64,000 nucleotides of DNA from Kosakonia sp. SMBL-WEM22 (GTDB lineage: Bacteria > Pseudomonadota > Gammaproteobacteria > Enterobacterales > Enterobacteriaceae), in assembly GCF_014490785.1 (NCBI RefSeq), contig NZ_CP051488.1:4402001-4466000 (forward strand), written 5' to 3'. The position numbers and the translations under genes are program-made. Of this stretch, positions 19,336-27,796 are shown in pieces (position 1 is the stretch's first letter; each line of letters opens with the position of its first letter). The notes under the pieces were generated by a model, which had not been told where the DNA came from, ran no database searches, and was given only the letters and a program-made list of their open reading frames with translations.

Positions 19336-20769
19336 ATGAAGCAAGGTTTGCAACTACGGCTTAGCCAACAGCTAGCCATGACGCCACAACTGCAACAGGC
19401 CATTCGTCTTTTGCAGTTGTCCACGTTGGAACTTCAGCAGGAACTTCAGCAGGCGCTGGAGAGCAACCCACTGTTGGAACAAACCGATCTTCACGAAGAA
19501 GTGGATAGCGAACAGGTTCAGGAAAAAGATGGCCTGGACACTGCGGATGCACTCGAACAGAAAGAGATGCCCGATGAACTGCCGCTGGATGCCAGCTGGG
19601 ATGAGATCTACACCGCTGGCACCCCGTCAGGCAGCAGTAATGATTACATTGATGATGAACTGCCGATCTACCAGGGCGAAACTACCCAGTCGCTACAGGA
19701 TTACCTGATGTGGCAGGTTGAGCTGACCCCCTTCTCCGATACGGATCGCGCCATTGCGACGTCGATCGTTGATGCCGTCGACGAAACTGGCTATCTCACC
19801 GTGACGCTTGCGGAGATCCTCGAGAGCATGGGGAATGACGAGATTGGCATGGATGAGGTCGAAGCGGTGCTAAAGCGCGTTCAGCGTTTCGATCCTGTTG
19901 GCGTTGCAGCGCGGGACCTGCGCGACTGCCTGCTGGTTCAACTCTCCCAGTTCGCGAAAGCGACGCCGTGGTGCGAAGAGGCCCGGCTTATCATCTGCGA
20001 TCATCTCGATCTGCTGGCCAATCATGACTTTCGCTCGTTGATGCGCGTCACGCGCCTAAAAGAGGATGTGCTTAAAGAGGCGGTCAATCTGATCCAGTCT
20101 CTCGATCCGCGTCCTGGCCAGTCGATCCAGACCAGCGAGCCGGAGTATGTGATCCCCGATGTACTGGTGCGCAAACACAATGGGCGCTGGGTAGTGGAAC
20201 TCAACGCCGACAGCATTCCACGCCTTAAGATCAACCAGCAGTATGCAGCGATGGGCAGCGGCGGACGCAACGACGCCGACACGCAGTTCATTCGCAGTAA
20301 TTTGCAGGAAGCGAAGTGGTTGATCAAAAGTCTGGAGAGCCGCAACGACACGCTGCTGCGCGTCAGCCGCTGCATCGTCGAGCAGCAGCAGGCTTTCTTT
20401 GAGCAGGGCGAAGAATTTATGAAACCGATGGTGCTGGCAGATATCGCCCAGGCCGTCGAGATGCACGAGTCCACTATCTCTCGTGTTACCACCCAGAAGT
20501 ACCTGCACAGTCCTCGCGGCATTTTTGAACTGAAGTATTTCTTCTCCAGCCATGTTAATACCGAAGGCGGCGGCGAAGCTTCCTCCACGGCCATTCGCGC
20601 ACTGGTTAAGAAGTTAATCGCCGCGGAAAACCCTGCAAAACCACTGAGCGACAGTAAGCTGACGACCCTGCTCTCCGATCAGGGGATCATGGTCGCGCGG
20701 CGAACCGTTGCGAAGTATCGAGAATCTTTATCCATTCCGCCGTCTAACCAGCGTAAACAGCTGGTGTGA
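19336..20769 (+). CDS. rpoN: RNA polymerase sigma-54 factor
   Basis: Sigma factor for nitrogen assimilation and many activator-dependent promoters. The 477 aa include the Gln-rich region I (LSQQLAMTPQLQQAI), the acidic region II, the core-binding region III, and the C-terminal RpoN box ARRTVAKYRE that contacts the -24 element. I used the ATG of MKQGLQ, which gives the E. coli length; the frame runs eight codons further upstream. It is followed by hpf, ptsN, rapZ and ptsO, the standard rpoN operon. Confidence 0.98.
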   Translation: MKQGLQLRLSQQLAMTPQLQQAIRLLQLSTLELQQELQQALESNPLLEQTDLHEEVDSEQVQEKDGLDTADALEQKEMPDELPLDASWDEIYTAGTPSGSSNDYIDDELPIYQGETTQSLQDYLMWQVELTPFSDTDRAIATSIVDAVDETGYLTVTLAEILESMGNDEIGMDEVEAVLKRVQRFDPVGVAARDLRDCLLVQLSQFAKATPWCEEARLIICDHLDLLANHDFRSLMRVTRLKEDVLKEAVNLIQSLDPRPGQSIQTSEPEYVIPDVLVRKHNGRWVVELNADSIPRLKINQQYAAMGSGGRNDADTQFIRSNLQEAKWLIKSLESRNDTLLRVSRCIVEQQQAFFEQGEEFMKPMVLADIAQAVEMHESTISRVTTQKYLHSPRGIFELKYFFSSHVNTEGGGEASSTAIRALVKKLIAAENPAKPLSDSKLTTLLSDQGIMVARRTVAKYRESLSIPPSNQRKQLV

Positions 20770-20791
20770 CCCAACCGATAAGGAAGACACT

Positions 20792-21079
20792 ATGCAGCTA
20801 AACATCACCGGACAAAACGTTGAGATTACCGATGCCCTGCGCGAGTTTGTAAACAGCAAATTTGCCAAGCTGGAGCACTATTTCGACAGGATTAACCAGG
20901 TTTATGTTGTGTTGAAAGTGGAAAAGGTGACGCACATTTCAGATGCCACGCTGCATGTGAATGGAGGCGAACTGCATGCCAGTGCGGAAGGACAAGATAT
21001 GTATGCTGCTATTGACGGTTTAATTGATAAACTGGCGCGGCAGCTCACGAAGCATAAAGATAAACTGAAACAACACTAA
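20792..21079 (+). CDS. hpf: ribosome hibernation promoting factor HPF
   Basis: Short-type HPF (95 aa) that binds the 30S decoding region and helps convert 90S dimers to 100S hibernating ribosomes in stationary phase. It starts MQLNITGQNVEITDALREF and ends in a basic tail (KHKDKLKQH). An AAGGAAG Shine-Dalgarno supports this start, 22 bp after rpoN. Confidence 0.97.
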   Translation: MQLNITGQNVEITDALREFVNSKFAKLEHYFDRINQVYVVLKVEKVTHISDATLHVNGGELHASAEGQDMYAAIDGLIDKLARQLTKHKDKLKQH

Positions 21080-21104
21080 TTGTCCGGGCGTCTGTCTGGC
21101 GCGT

Positions 21105-21131
21105 TGCACCCGACCGCAACCCGGTTGGGTG
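21105..21131 (+). other. intercistronic hairpin between hpf and ptsN
   Basis: GCACCC is paired with GGGTGC around a C/G-rich loop in the 80-bp gap. There is no T-run, so it probably stabilises or separates cistrons rather than terminating. Confidence 0.4.
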
Positions 21132-21159
21132 CTGGCTCCGGCGTCGCTTAGGTGAAATT

Positions 21160-21651
21160 ATGATGAATAACGATTCGGCTCTTCAACTGAGCACAGTGCT
21201 TAACCAGGAATGTACCCGTAGCGGCGTACACTGCCAGAGCAAAAAACGCGCGCTGGAAATTATCAGCGAGCTGGCGGCGAAACAGCTAGGTCTGCCGCCA
21301 CAGGTGGTCTTCGAGGCAGTTCTTACGCGTGAAAAAATGGGCAGCACCGGCATTGGAAACGGTATCGCCATTCCCCACGGTAAGCTCGAGGAAGATACAC
21401 TCCGCGCCGTCGGCGTGTTTGTGCAACTCGAAACGCCGATTGCCTTCGACGCTATCGATAACCAACCCGTTGATCTGCTCTTTGCGCTGCTGGTGCCGGC
21501 AGATCAAACTAAAACGCACCTGCACACGCTTTCGCTGGTGGCCAAGCGGCTGGCGGATAAAACCATTTGTCGACGTCTGCGCGGCGCGCAGAGTGATGAA
21601 GAGCTCTATGCGATCATCACCCAGACAGAAGGCGAGCGCGGCGATGCGTAA
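21160..21651 (+). CDS. ptsN: nitrogen PTS enzyme IIA (EIIANtr)
   Basis: Regulatory phosphocarrier of the nitrogen PTS, receiving phosphate from PtsP through PtsO. In E. coli the unphosphorylated form controls TrkA, KdpD and other potassium-linked targets. 163 aa; the phosphorylated residue is His73 in GIAIPHGK. It is in the rpoN operon between hpf and rapZ. Confidence 0.97.
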   Translation: MMNNDSALQLSTVLNQECTRSGVHCQSKKRALEIISELAAKQLGLPPQVVFEAVLTREKMGSTGIGNGIAIPHGKLEEDTLRAVGVFVQLETPIAFDAIDNQPVDLLFALLVPADQTKTHLHTLSLVAKRLADKTICRRLRGAQSDEELYAIITQTEGERGDA

Positions 21652-21696
21652 CCGGATAAGACTCTACTTGTCAGTCGTTCTGAGGAGAAATGCCCC

Positions 21697-22551
21697 ATGG
21701 TCCTGATGATCGTCAGTGGTCGTTCGGGTTCAGGGAAATCCGTGGCGCTACGCGCACTGGAAGATATGGGTTTCTACTGTGTTGATAACCTGCCGGTTGT
21801 GCTGTTGCCGGAACTGGCGCAAACCCTCGCCGAACGCCAGATCTCTGCCGCTGTCAGTATCGACGTGCGCAACATGCCAGAGTCACCAGAGATCTTTGAG
21901 CAGGCGATGAGCAACCTGCCGGAGGCGTTTTCCCCGCAGCTGCTCTTTTTAGATGCGGATCGCAACACCCTGATTCGCCGCTACAGCGACACGCGCCGCC
22001 TGCATCCGCTCTCAAGTAAAAACTTATCGCTGGAGAGCGCCATTGATGAAGAGAGCAATTTACTTGAGCCGCTGCGATCCCGTGCCGATCTGATTGTTGA
22101 TACCTCAGAGATGTCGGTGCATGAATTGGCCGAGATGCTGCGCACGCGCCTTTTAGGCAAACGCGAGCGCGAACTGACCATGGTTTTCGAATCCTTCGGC
22201 TTCAAGCACGGCATTCCTATCGATGCCGATTACGTCTTTGACGTGCGCTTCCTGCCGAACCCGCACTGGGACCCGAAACTGCGTCCGATGACCGGCCTCG
22301 ATAAGCCCGTCGCCGCATTCCTCGACAGGCACACCGAAGTACATAACTTCATCTACCAGACGCGCAGTTACCTGGAGTTGTGGTTGCCGATGCTGGAGAC
22401 CAACAACCGCAGCTACCTGACGGTGGCCATCGGTTGTACCGGGGGTAAACATCGCTCTGTCTATATCGCCGAGCAGCTGGCGGACTACTTCCGCTCGCGC
22501 GGTAAAAACGTGCAGTCCCGTCACCGTACGCTGGAAAAACGCAAAACATGA
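21697..22551 (+). CDS. rapZ: RNase adaptor protein RapZ
   Basis: RNA-binding protein (284 aa) that delivers sRNA GlmZ to RNase E and senses glucosamine-6-phosphate, controlling glmS. It has an N-terminal P-loop domain (GRSGSGKS at residue 8) and a C-terminal domain with the conserved CTGGKHRSVYIAE segment, ending in the basic RHRTLEKRKT tail. It overlaps ptsO by 4 bp (ATGA). Confidence 0.97.
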   Translation: MVLMIVSGRSGSGKSVALRALEDMGFYCVDNLPVVLLPELAQTLAERQISAAVSIDVRNMPESPEIFEQAMSNLPEAFSPQLLFLDADRNTLIRRYSDTRRLHPLSSKNLSLESAIDEESNLLEPLRSRADLIVDTSEMSVHELAEMLRTRLLGKRERELTMVFESFGFKHGIPIDADYVFDVRFLPNPHWDPKLRPMTGLDKPVAAFLDRHTEVHNFIYQTRSYLELWLPMLETNNRSYLTVAIGCTGGKHRSVYIAEQLADYFRSRGKNVQSRHRTLEKRKT

Positions 22552-22820
22552 CCGTAAAACAAACCGTTGAGATCACCAATAAACTGGGCATGCATGCGCG
22601 CCCGGCGATGAAACTGTTTGAACTGGTGCAGGGCTTTGATGCGGAAGTGCTGCTGCGTAATGAAGAGGGAACCGAAGCGGAAGCCAGCAGCGTGATTGCC
22701 TTGTTGATGCTGGATTCCGCCAAAGGCCGACAGATTGAAGTCGAAGCCAGCGGCCCTCAGGAAGAGGAAGCGCTGGCCGCGGTGGTGGCGCTGTTTATCG
22801 CCGGGTTCGACGAAGAGTAA
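22548..22820 (+). CDS. ptsO: nitrogen PTS phosphocarrier NPr
   Basis: HPr-like protein (90 aa) that transfers phosphate from PtsP to PtsN. The active residue is His16 in LGMHARPA. Last gene of the rpoN operon. Its TAA is followed immediately by the stop codon of convergent mtgA, leaving no intergenic base and no visible terminator. Confidence 0.97.
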   Translation: MTVKQTVEITNKLGMHARPAMKLFELVQGFDAEVLLRNEEGTEAEASSVIALLMLDSAKGRQIEVEASGPQEEEALAAVVALFIAGFDEE

Positions 22821-23558
22821 TCAGTGCAGGTTGTTACTCTGTAAAAATCCTTCGCCACCGAGCTGCTGCATCTGGCGCATGATCCACGCCTGACGGTTAC
22901 GCACATAACCTGAAGGCGCTGCGGCCTTATAACGAATCGGGTTAGGCAGCACCGCCGCCAGCAGCGCAGCTTCCGACATGGTCAGCCGGCTCGCGGGTTT
23001 ATGAAAATAGCGCTGCGACGCCTCTTCAACGCCAAATATGCCGTCACCAAACTCCGCAATATTCAGATAGACCGTCAGTATGCGCCGTTTCGTCCACACC
23101 GCTTCCGTCGCTACGGTTAGCCCTGCCTCCAGCCCTTTTCGCAGCCAGCTTTTGCCGTCCCACAAAAAGAGGTTTTTCACCGTCTGTTGTGACAGAGTCG
23201 AAGCGCCGCGAATGCGGTTCTCATGCTTTTCATTATGCGAAAGCGCTTTTTCGATGGCCTCCACATCTAACCCCCAGTGATCGGGAAAACGCTGATCTTC
23301 AGCGGCAACCACCGCCAGCGCTATCCACGGCGAGATCTCATCCATGCTGACCCAGTCGGAGTGGGCGACATAGCTGAAGTCCCCCGTTAGCCATGCACTT
23401 AATTGCCGCTCAACCATCACCGCGGAAAAGGGCACCGGCAGAAAGCTGAACAGCAGAATACCGCCGCCCCAGAAGGCGACCAGCACTAACAGAACACGCA
23501 GAAGCAGACGTTTAAGCGCGGCCTTCAGCGTACCGCCGCCACCTCGCTTCATTCGCAC
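22821..23558 (-). CDS. mtgA: monofunctional peptidoglycan glycosyltransferase MtgA
   Basis: GT51 transglycosylase (245 aa; E. coli 242) that polymerises lipid II and localises to the divisome. It has one N-terminal transmembrane helix (about 18-40), then the GT51 motifs: catalytic Glu87 in AAEDQRFPDHWG, GASTLSQQTVKNLFL, and KRRILTVYLNIAEFG. It overlaps the end of elbB by 10 bp, so the two are coupled. It is convergent with ptsO with no gap. Confidence 0.97.
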   Translation of the reverse strand: MRMKRGGGGTLKAALKRLLLRVLLVLVAFWGGGILLFSFLPVPFSAVMVERQLSAWLTGDFSYVAHSDWVSMDEISPWIALAVVAAEDQRFPDHWGLDVEAIEKALSHNEKHENRIRGASTLSQQTVKNLFLWDGKSWLRKGLEAGLTVATEAVWTKRRILTVYLNIAEFGDGIFGVEEASQRYFHKPASRLTMSEAALLAAVLPNPIRYKAAAPSGYVRNRQAWIMRQMQQLGGEGFLQSNNLH

Positions 23559-24202
23559 AGTACCAGCACGCGCGCTACCAGCTTCTCAATCCCTGTCGCC
23601 GCCTGGGCAATATCTTCCGCCAGCATATAGGCCGGAGTGGTCACCACTCTGTTCTCTTCATCGACAACGATATCGTCCACCGGACACGGTACGTGCTCGG
23701 CGCCCATCTCTTCCAAAACTTCGGCAGTGTCGACATCGGTTCCGATGGTGAGACGCAGCGGGAAGTCGAAAATCTTTGGCAGCGCCGCCGGTGCAATGCA
23801 CATAAACCCGAGCGGTTTTCCAGCCTGGTGCATCGCCAGCGCGAGGGTTTTCAGATCGCTATCCACTTCACAGTCGCCGCCGAGGCTGGCAAAGCTGCTG
23901 AGGTTTTTCGCCGCGCCAAAGCCGCCGGGGACAATCAGCGCATCCAGATCGTTTACCGATGCCTGCGAAAGCGGCGCGATGTTGCCGCGGGCAATGCGGG
24001 CGGCTTCCACCAGCACGTTACGGCTTTCCGCCATACCTTCGCCGGTGAGGTGATTGATGACATCACTTTGCGCTTTATCTGGCGCAAAACAGACGGCTTC
24101 TGCGCCGCTACGGGCAAGCGCCAGCAGGGTAATTACTGCTTCATGGATCTCGGAACCGTCATACACGCCAGATCCACTAAGAACAACGCCGACTCTTTTC
24201 AT
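23549..24202 (-). CDS. elbB: DJ-1/PfpI-family glyoxalase ElbB
   Basis: Class I glutamine amidotransferase-like protein (217 aa) with the nucleophile-elbow cysteine in GFMCIAPA; E. coli ElbB (formerly SCRP-27A) has been described as an isoprenoid-linked protein with weak glyoxalase activity. The physiological substrate is uncertain. The inner ATG (MKRVGVVLSG) matches the E. coli length; three extra codons lie upstream. It precedes mtgA and is divergent from ArcZ. Confidence 0.93.
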   Translation of the reverse strand: MKRVGVVLSGSGVYDGSEIHEAVITLLALARSGAEAVCFAPDKAQSDVINHLTGEGMAESRNVLVEAARIARGNIAPLSQASVNDLDALIVPGGFGAAKNLSSFASLGGDCEVDSDLKTLALAMHQAGKPLGFMCIAPAALPKIFDFPLRLTIGTDVDTAEVLEEMGAEHVPCPVDDIVVDEENRVVTTPAYMLAEDIAQAATGIEKLVARVLVLCE

Positions 24203-24320
24203 GCCAAACATCCTTTCTGCGAATTGCGGTCAATAACTAAAAATTTTGATAAGGGAGCCTTGCTTCACACATTTCACTGATTGCTGTAACAAATCATTTA
24301 AGATTTGCTATCTTATGTGC

Positions 24321-24442
24321 GTGTGGTCGAATTTTAATAGACTGCGCCCTTGCAATTAAAACCAAAAATTACGGCGCAGCCACGGTTTCCCTGGTGTTGG
24401 CGCAGTATTCGCGCACCCCGGTTAATCCGGGGTCATTTTTTT
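24321..24442 (+). ncRNA. arcZ: ArcZ (SraH/RyhA) Hfq-dependent sRNA
   Basis: The conserved ArcZ 3' region is plain: ACGGCGCAGCC, then CCCTGGTGTTGGCGCAG, GTATTCGCGCACCCCGG, and a terminator stem CCCCGG paired with CCGGGG before T7 (24436-24442). ArcZ is processed to a roughly 56-nt form that activates rpoS and represses motility and other mRNAs. An extended -10 (TGCTATCTT, 24306-24314) lies upstream; the 5' end is inferred from it and gives about 122 nt, close to the 121 nt of E. coli. The 3' end overlaps the arcB stop codon in antisense. Confidence 0.92.
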
Positions 24443-26769
24443 GCAGCGTCTGCCACCCAGGCTTTGAGCACGGCGACATCATTGCGCCACTCCTGCTTCA
24501 TCTCTTCCACCCATTCGCCGACATTATCCCACCAGGCGGGAAGATCCGGAGACTGGATCTGCTGGCCTAACTGCTGCAGATGGCGCAGGCCGACGGATCC
24601 GGCAGCGCCCTTAATTTTGTGACCCTCTTCGACAATCCCTTTCTGGTCGCGCGCGGTGAGGTTCGACTCCAGCACGCTCAGGTAGCCCGGCATCATCTTC
24701 TCAAACACCGTCAGCCCATCGGTAATCAACTTCGGCCCAACCAGCTCGAGGTACTGCTCAAGCATGGCGGTATCCAGCAGAGTTTGTGCCTTCTCGTTGT
24801 CTATCGTGGTCACCTGCTCCTCCTCCTCATCTCCGGCATCCCAGAACTTCTTGATCATCGCCGTTAATGCTGGCACCGCCAGCGGTTTGCTTAAGACATC
24901 GTCCATGCCCGCATCCAGATACTCCTGCTTATCTTTCAGCACGTTTGCGGTTAACGCCACCAGCGGCGGCAGCTCGTCGCGCGAATAGCGGCTGGTCAGC
25001 GCCCGCGAGATATCCAGCCCGGTCATATCCGGCAGCTGAATATCAAGCAGCACCAGGTCATATTCGCCCGGCGCAAACATTTCCAGCGCGGCGCTGCCGG
25101 TCATCGCCACATCGACACTGTTGCCGAGTTTCTCCAGCACCGAACGCGCGACAATCACGTTGAGTTCGATATCCTCCACCAGCAGCACATGCAGCGCCGG
25201 TAAGGGCATCTCATCCTCTTCGAAAGCATCGTCGACCTCTTCAGCTACCGCTGGCGCATGGACTGTCAGCGTAAAGAGCGAACCACTGCCGGGCTGGCTG
25301 CTGACGGTAATATCGCCGCCCATACTTTTCGCCAGACGGCGTGAGACCGCAAGCCCGATGCCGGTACCGGTGGCCGGTTTGCCACCGTGGCTATCTTTCA
25401 CCTGGTAATACATGGCGAAGATTTTGTCCTGCTCATCGCGCGGAATGCCAATCCCGGAGTCCTGCACTTCGAAGTGCAGGATCTCACCTTCGTCATAGCG
25501 CACGCGCACCGTCACCTGCCCTTCGCGGGTAAATTTGACGGCGTTGCTAATCAGGTTCCAGAGGATCTGCCGCAAACGGGTGCCGTCGGTGATCACCTGG
25601 TGCGGCAGCGGTAGCGTCGGCTCCAGCTCGAAACGCAGCCCTTTTTGATGCGCCTGCAGCCCGGAGAGGTTCTCCAGATCCGCAAGGAAGCTGGTGAAGT
25701 CGAGCGGCTGGTTATCAAGCTGCACTTTGCGCCGCTCCATCTTATCCATGTCGATAATATCGTTGAAGATATTGCCCAGCGTCACCGCCGAGACATGGAT
25801 CGTTTTGAGGTACTTCTCCTGTTCAGGCGCCAGATCGGTATCCAGCAGAATGCGGCTTAAACCGACGATGCCGTTAAGCGGCGTACGCAGTTCGTGGCTG
25901 ATGGTGGAGATAAAGGTGGTTTTGTCGCGGCTGGCGCGTTCCAGCGCGTCCTGATAGCGCTTACGCTCGGTAATATCGCGCCCGAAGCCCATCAACCCGT
26001 GGCGTTTACCGACCCGGTCATAATAGGGAACTTTGCGAATTTCAAAGCAGGCTTTGCGCCCGTCGGGGTAATCAAGCCACTGCTCATAGGTGAGCGAGAC
26101 ATTGTGACGAAACACTTTCTCGTCGGTTTCGATCACTTTTTGCGCCGCCTCCGGCGAGTAGACATCCTGCGGCTTGAGGTGAATCAACTGCTTTTCGCTT
26201 TTGCCGGTGAGCAGCTCCATGGCGCGGTTGCAGCCGGAAAACTCTTTATCTTCATTGCGATAGAAGACCAGGTCGGGCGAAGCATCAAGGAAAGAGCGCA
26301 GAAAGGAGGATTGCTGTTCGAGCTGGATCTGTGTCTGCTCGCGCTCCTGCATCTCGATCTTCAGCCGCTCAAAGGTGGCCTGTCGCTCCGCTTCGGCCTT
26401 CTCGCGATCGCTGATCTCCTGATTAAGCTGCATGATATTGTCTTTAAGCTTCACGTTGAGCTTAAGATCGCGCTCGCGCATCTCTTCCAGCTTCTCTACC
26501 AGCCGCGATAAGCGCTGGCGTGACTCCTCCAGTTGCTCGACTACGACCGATAAGAAGTAGACCGCCCAGGGGGTGATCAGCAGACCAAAGAAGATAGAGC
26601 GGATGACGTCGATACGCTCAACCTGCCCCTGCAACACCATCGTGACGGCCATTTGCACTACGATGGCCAGCACCACCAGCGCCAGCGCTAACAGCATGGA
26701 AAAGCGCACCAGACCCAGCTTCATCATCAGGTCGACGTAATATTGCGCCAGTAAACGGATTTGCTTCAT
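24433..26769 (-). CDS. arcB: anaerobic respiration sensor kinase ArcB
   Basis: Tripartite hybrid kinase that phosphorylates ArcA when the quinone pool is reduced. The 778 aa equal E. coli. In order: two transmembrane helices (about 23-77), coiled-coil linker, PAS domain, H1 (His292 in SHELRTPLNG), ATPase with N, G1 and G2 boxes, receiver (Asp576 in LVLLDIQLPD), and HPt (His717 in EEGHKIKGAAG). Both redox-active cysteines of the PAS region are present (SGCNRAM, KACFEI). I chose the ATG of MKQIRLL; a six-residue longer start exists. Its last codons (Lys-Lys-stop) lie opposite the ArcZ terminator T-run. Confidence 0.98.
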   Translation of the reverse strand: MKQIRLLAQYYVDLMMKLGLVRFSMLLALALVVLAIVVQMAVTMVLQGQVERIDVIRSIFFGLLITPWAVYFLSVVVEQLEESRQRLSRLVEKLEEMRERDLKLNVKLKDNIMQLNQEISDREKAEAERQATFERLKIEMQEREQTQIQLEQQSSFLRSFLDASPDLVFYRNEDKEFSGCNRAMELLTGKSEKQLIHLKPQDVYSPEAAQKVIETDEKVFRHNVSLTYEQWLDYPDGRKACFEIRKVPYYDRVGKRHGLMGFGRDITERKRYQDALERASRDKTTFISTISHELRTPLNGIVGLSRILLDTDLAPEQEKYLKTIHVSAVTLGNIFNDIIDMDKMERRKVQLDNQPLDFTSFLADLENLSGLQAHQKGLRFELEPTLPLPHQVITDGTRLRQILWNLISNAVKFTREGQVTVRVRYDEGEILHFEVQDSGIGIPRDEQDKIFAMYYQVKDSHGGKPATGTGIGLAVSRRLAKSMGGDITVSSQPGSGSLFTLTVHAPAVAEEVDDAFEEDEMPLPALHVLLVEDIELNVIVARSVLEKLGNSVDVAMTGSAALEMFAPGEYDLVLLDIQLPDMTGLDISRALTSRYSRDELPPLVALTANVLKDKQEYLDAGMDDVLSKPLAVPALTAMIKKFWDAGDEEEEQVTTIDNEKAQTLLDTAMLEQYLELVGPKLITDGLTVFEKMMPGYLSVLESNLTARDQKGIVEEGHKIKGAAGSVGLRHLQQLGQQIQSPDLPAWWDNVGEWVEEMKQEWRNDVAVLKAWVADAAKK

Positions 26770-26869
26770 AGCGTTTTCCTTAAACAAGTCCGCTCAATAA
26801 TACTCAATTCTGAGCAAGGCGTTGAAGCTTGTGCGAAAAATGCGGTAATTATGTGTGGTTGACCCATGA

Positions 26870-27796
26870 TCAGGCGGGTAGTGTCCAGCCGCGCCCCAGC
26901 GCCGAGCCCTGGCCGCCGTGGGCAGCAAGGTAGGTGTTAAGTTCAACCATGCCGGTCCAGCGGTTTTCGCACCACAGCGGCGCAAGCAAAGTGGGACGCC
27001 GCGCGCTGGCACACACGCGGTGGTAGATTACCTCTGGCGGCGTGTGGCGAATCATCTCGCCAGCAATGGTGGTGTACTCCTCAAGCCCGATGGCGTTAAG
27101 GCGCCCCGCTTCCCAGGCTTTTGCCATAGTGCTGCCTTTGACAATATGCAGTGGGTGCAGCTTGATGCCGTCGACGCCGGCCTCGACCACGCGCTCAAGC
27201 GTCACCATGCAATCCGGCAACCGCTCGCCCGGCAGGCCAGCGATGAGATGGGTACAGACCTTCAGGCCGCGCTCGCGGGCGAGCCGCGCGGTGTTTTGAT
27301 AACAGGCGAAATCGTGGCCACGATTGATGCGGTGCAGAGTTTTATCGTGCGCGGTTTGTAACCCCAGCTCCAGCCACACCTCAAAGCCCTGCTGGCGGTA
27401 TTCGCACAGCAGATCCAGCACTGCCTCCGGCACGCAGTCGGGACGTGTTCCGACGCACAGCCCAACCATATTGGCCTGGCTCAGCGCCTGCTGGTACATC
27501 TCGCGCAGCACCTGCACTTCCGCCCAGGTGCTGGTGTAGGCCTGAAAATAGGCGAGATAGCGCCGGGCGCGGTTAACGCGCTGCGCCTGTTCGGCAAGCT
27601 GTACTGCAATTGAGCGATACTGCTGCGTCTCATCGGCAAAGGAGGCAACATTGCAGAAGGTGCAGCCGCCGCGGCCCAGCGTGCCATCGCGGTTTGGGCA
27701 GCTAAAACCGCCGTGCAGCGTCAGCTTATGAACTTTTTCGCCATAGCGACGGGCAAGATCCCCACCAAACATATTGACTAATTTTTGTAACTGCAT
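26870..27796 (-). CDS. yhcC: radical SAM protein YhcC
   Basis: Radical SAM family protein of 308 aa related to Elp3/oxygen-independent enzymes. The [4Fe-4S] cysteines are in C-x11-C-x2-C (SCPNRDG...GGCTFC). The function is unknown. It lies upstream of arcB on the same strand, 100 bp apart. The inner start MQLQKLVNMFGG matches E. coli; an eight-codon N-terminal extension is possible. Confidence 0.92.
   Translation of the reverse strand: MQLQKLVNMFGGDLARRYGEKVHKLTLHGGFSCPNRDGTLGRGGCTFCNVASFADETQQYRSIAVQLAEQAQRVNRARRYLAYFQAYTSTWAEVQVLREMYQQALSQANMVGLCVGTRPDCVPEAVLDLLCEYRQQGFEVWLELGLQTAHDKTLHRINRGHDFACYQNTARLARERGLKVCTHLIAGLPGERLPDCMVTLERVVEAGVDGIKLHPLHIVKGSTMAKAWEAGRLNAIGLEEYTTIAGEMIRHTPPEVIYHRVCASARRPTLLAPLWCENRWTGMVELNTYLAAHGGQGSALGRGWTLPA

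Noticed and set aside
19429..19452. Direct repeat of GGAACTTCAGCA in rpoN
   Set aside because: It encodes the conserved ELQQELQQ segment of sigma-54 region I, so it is protein-driven.
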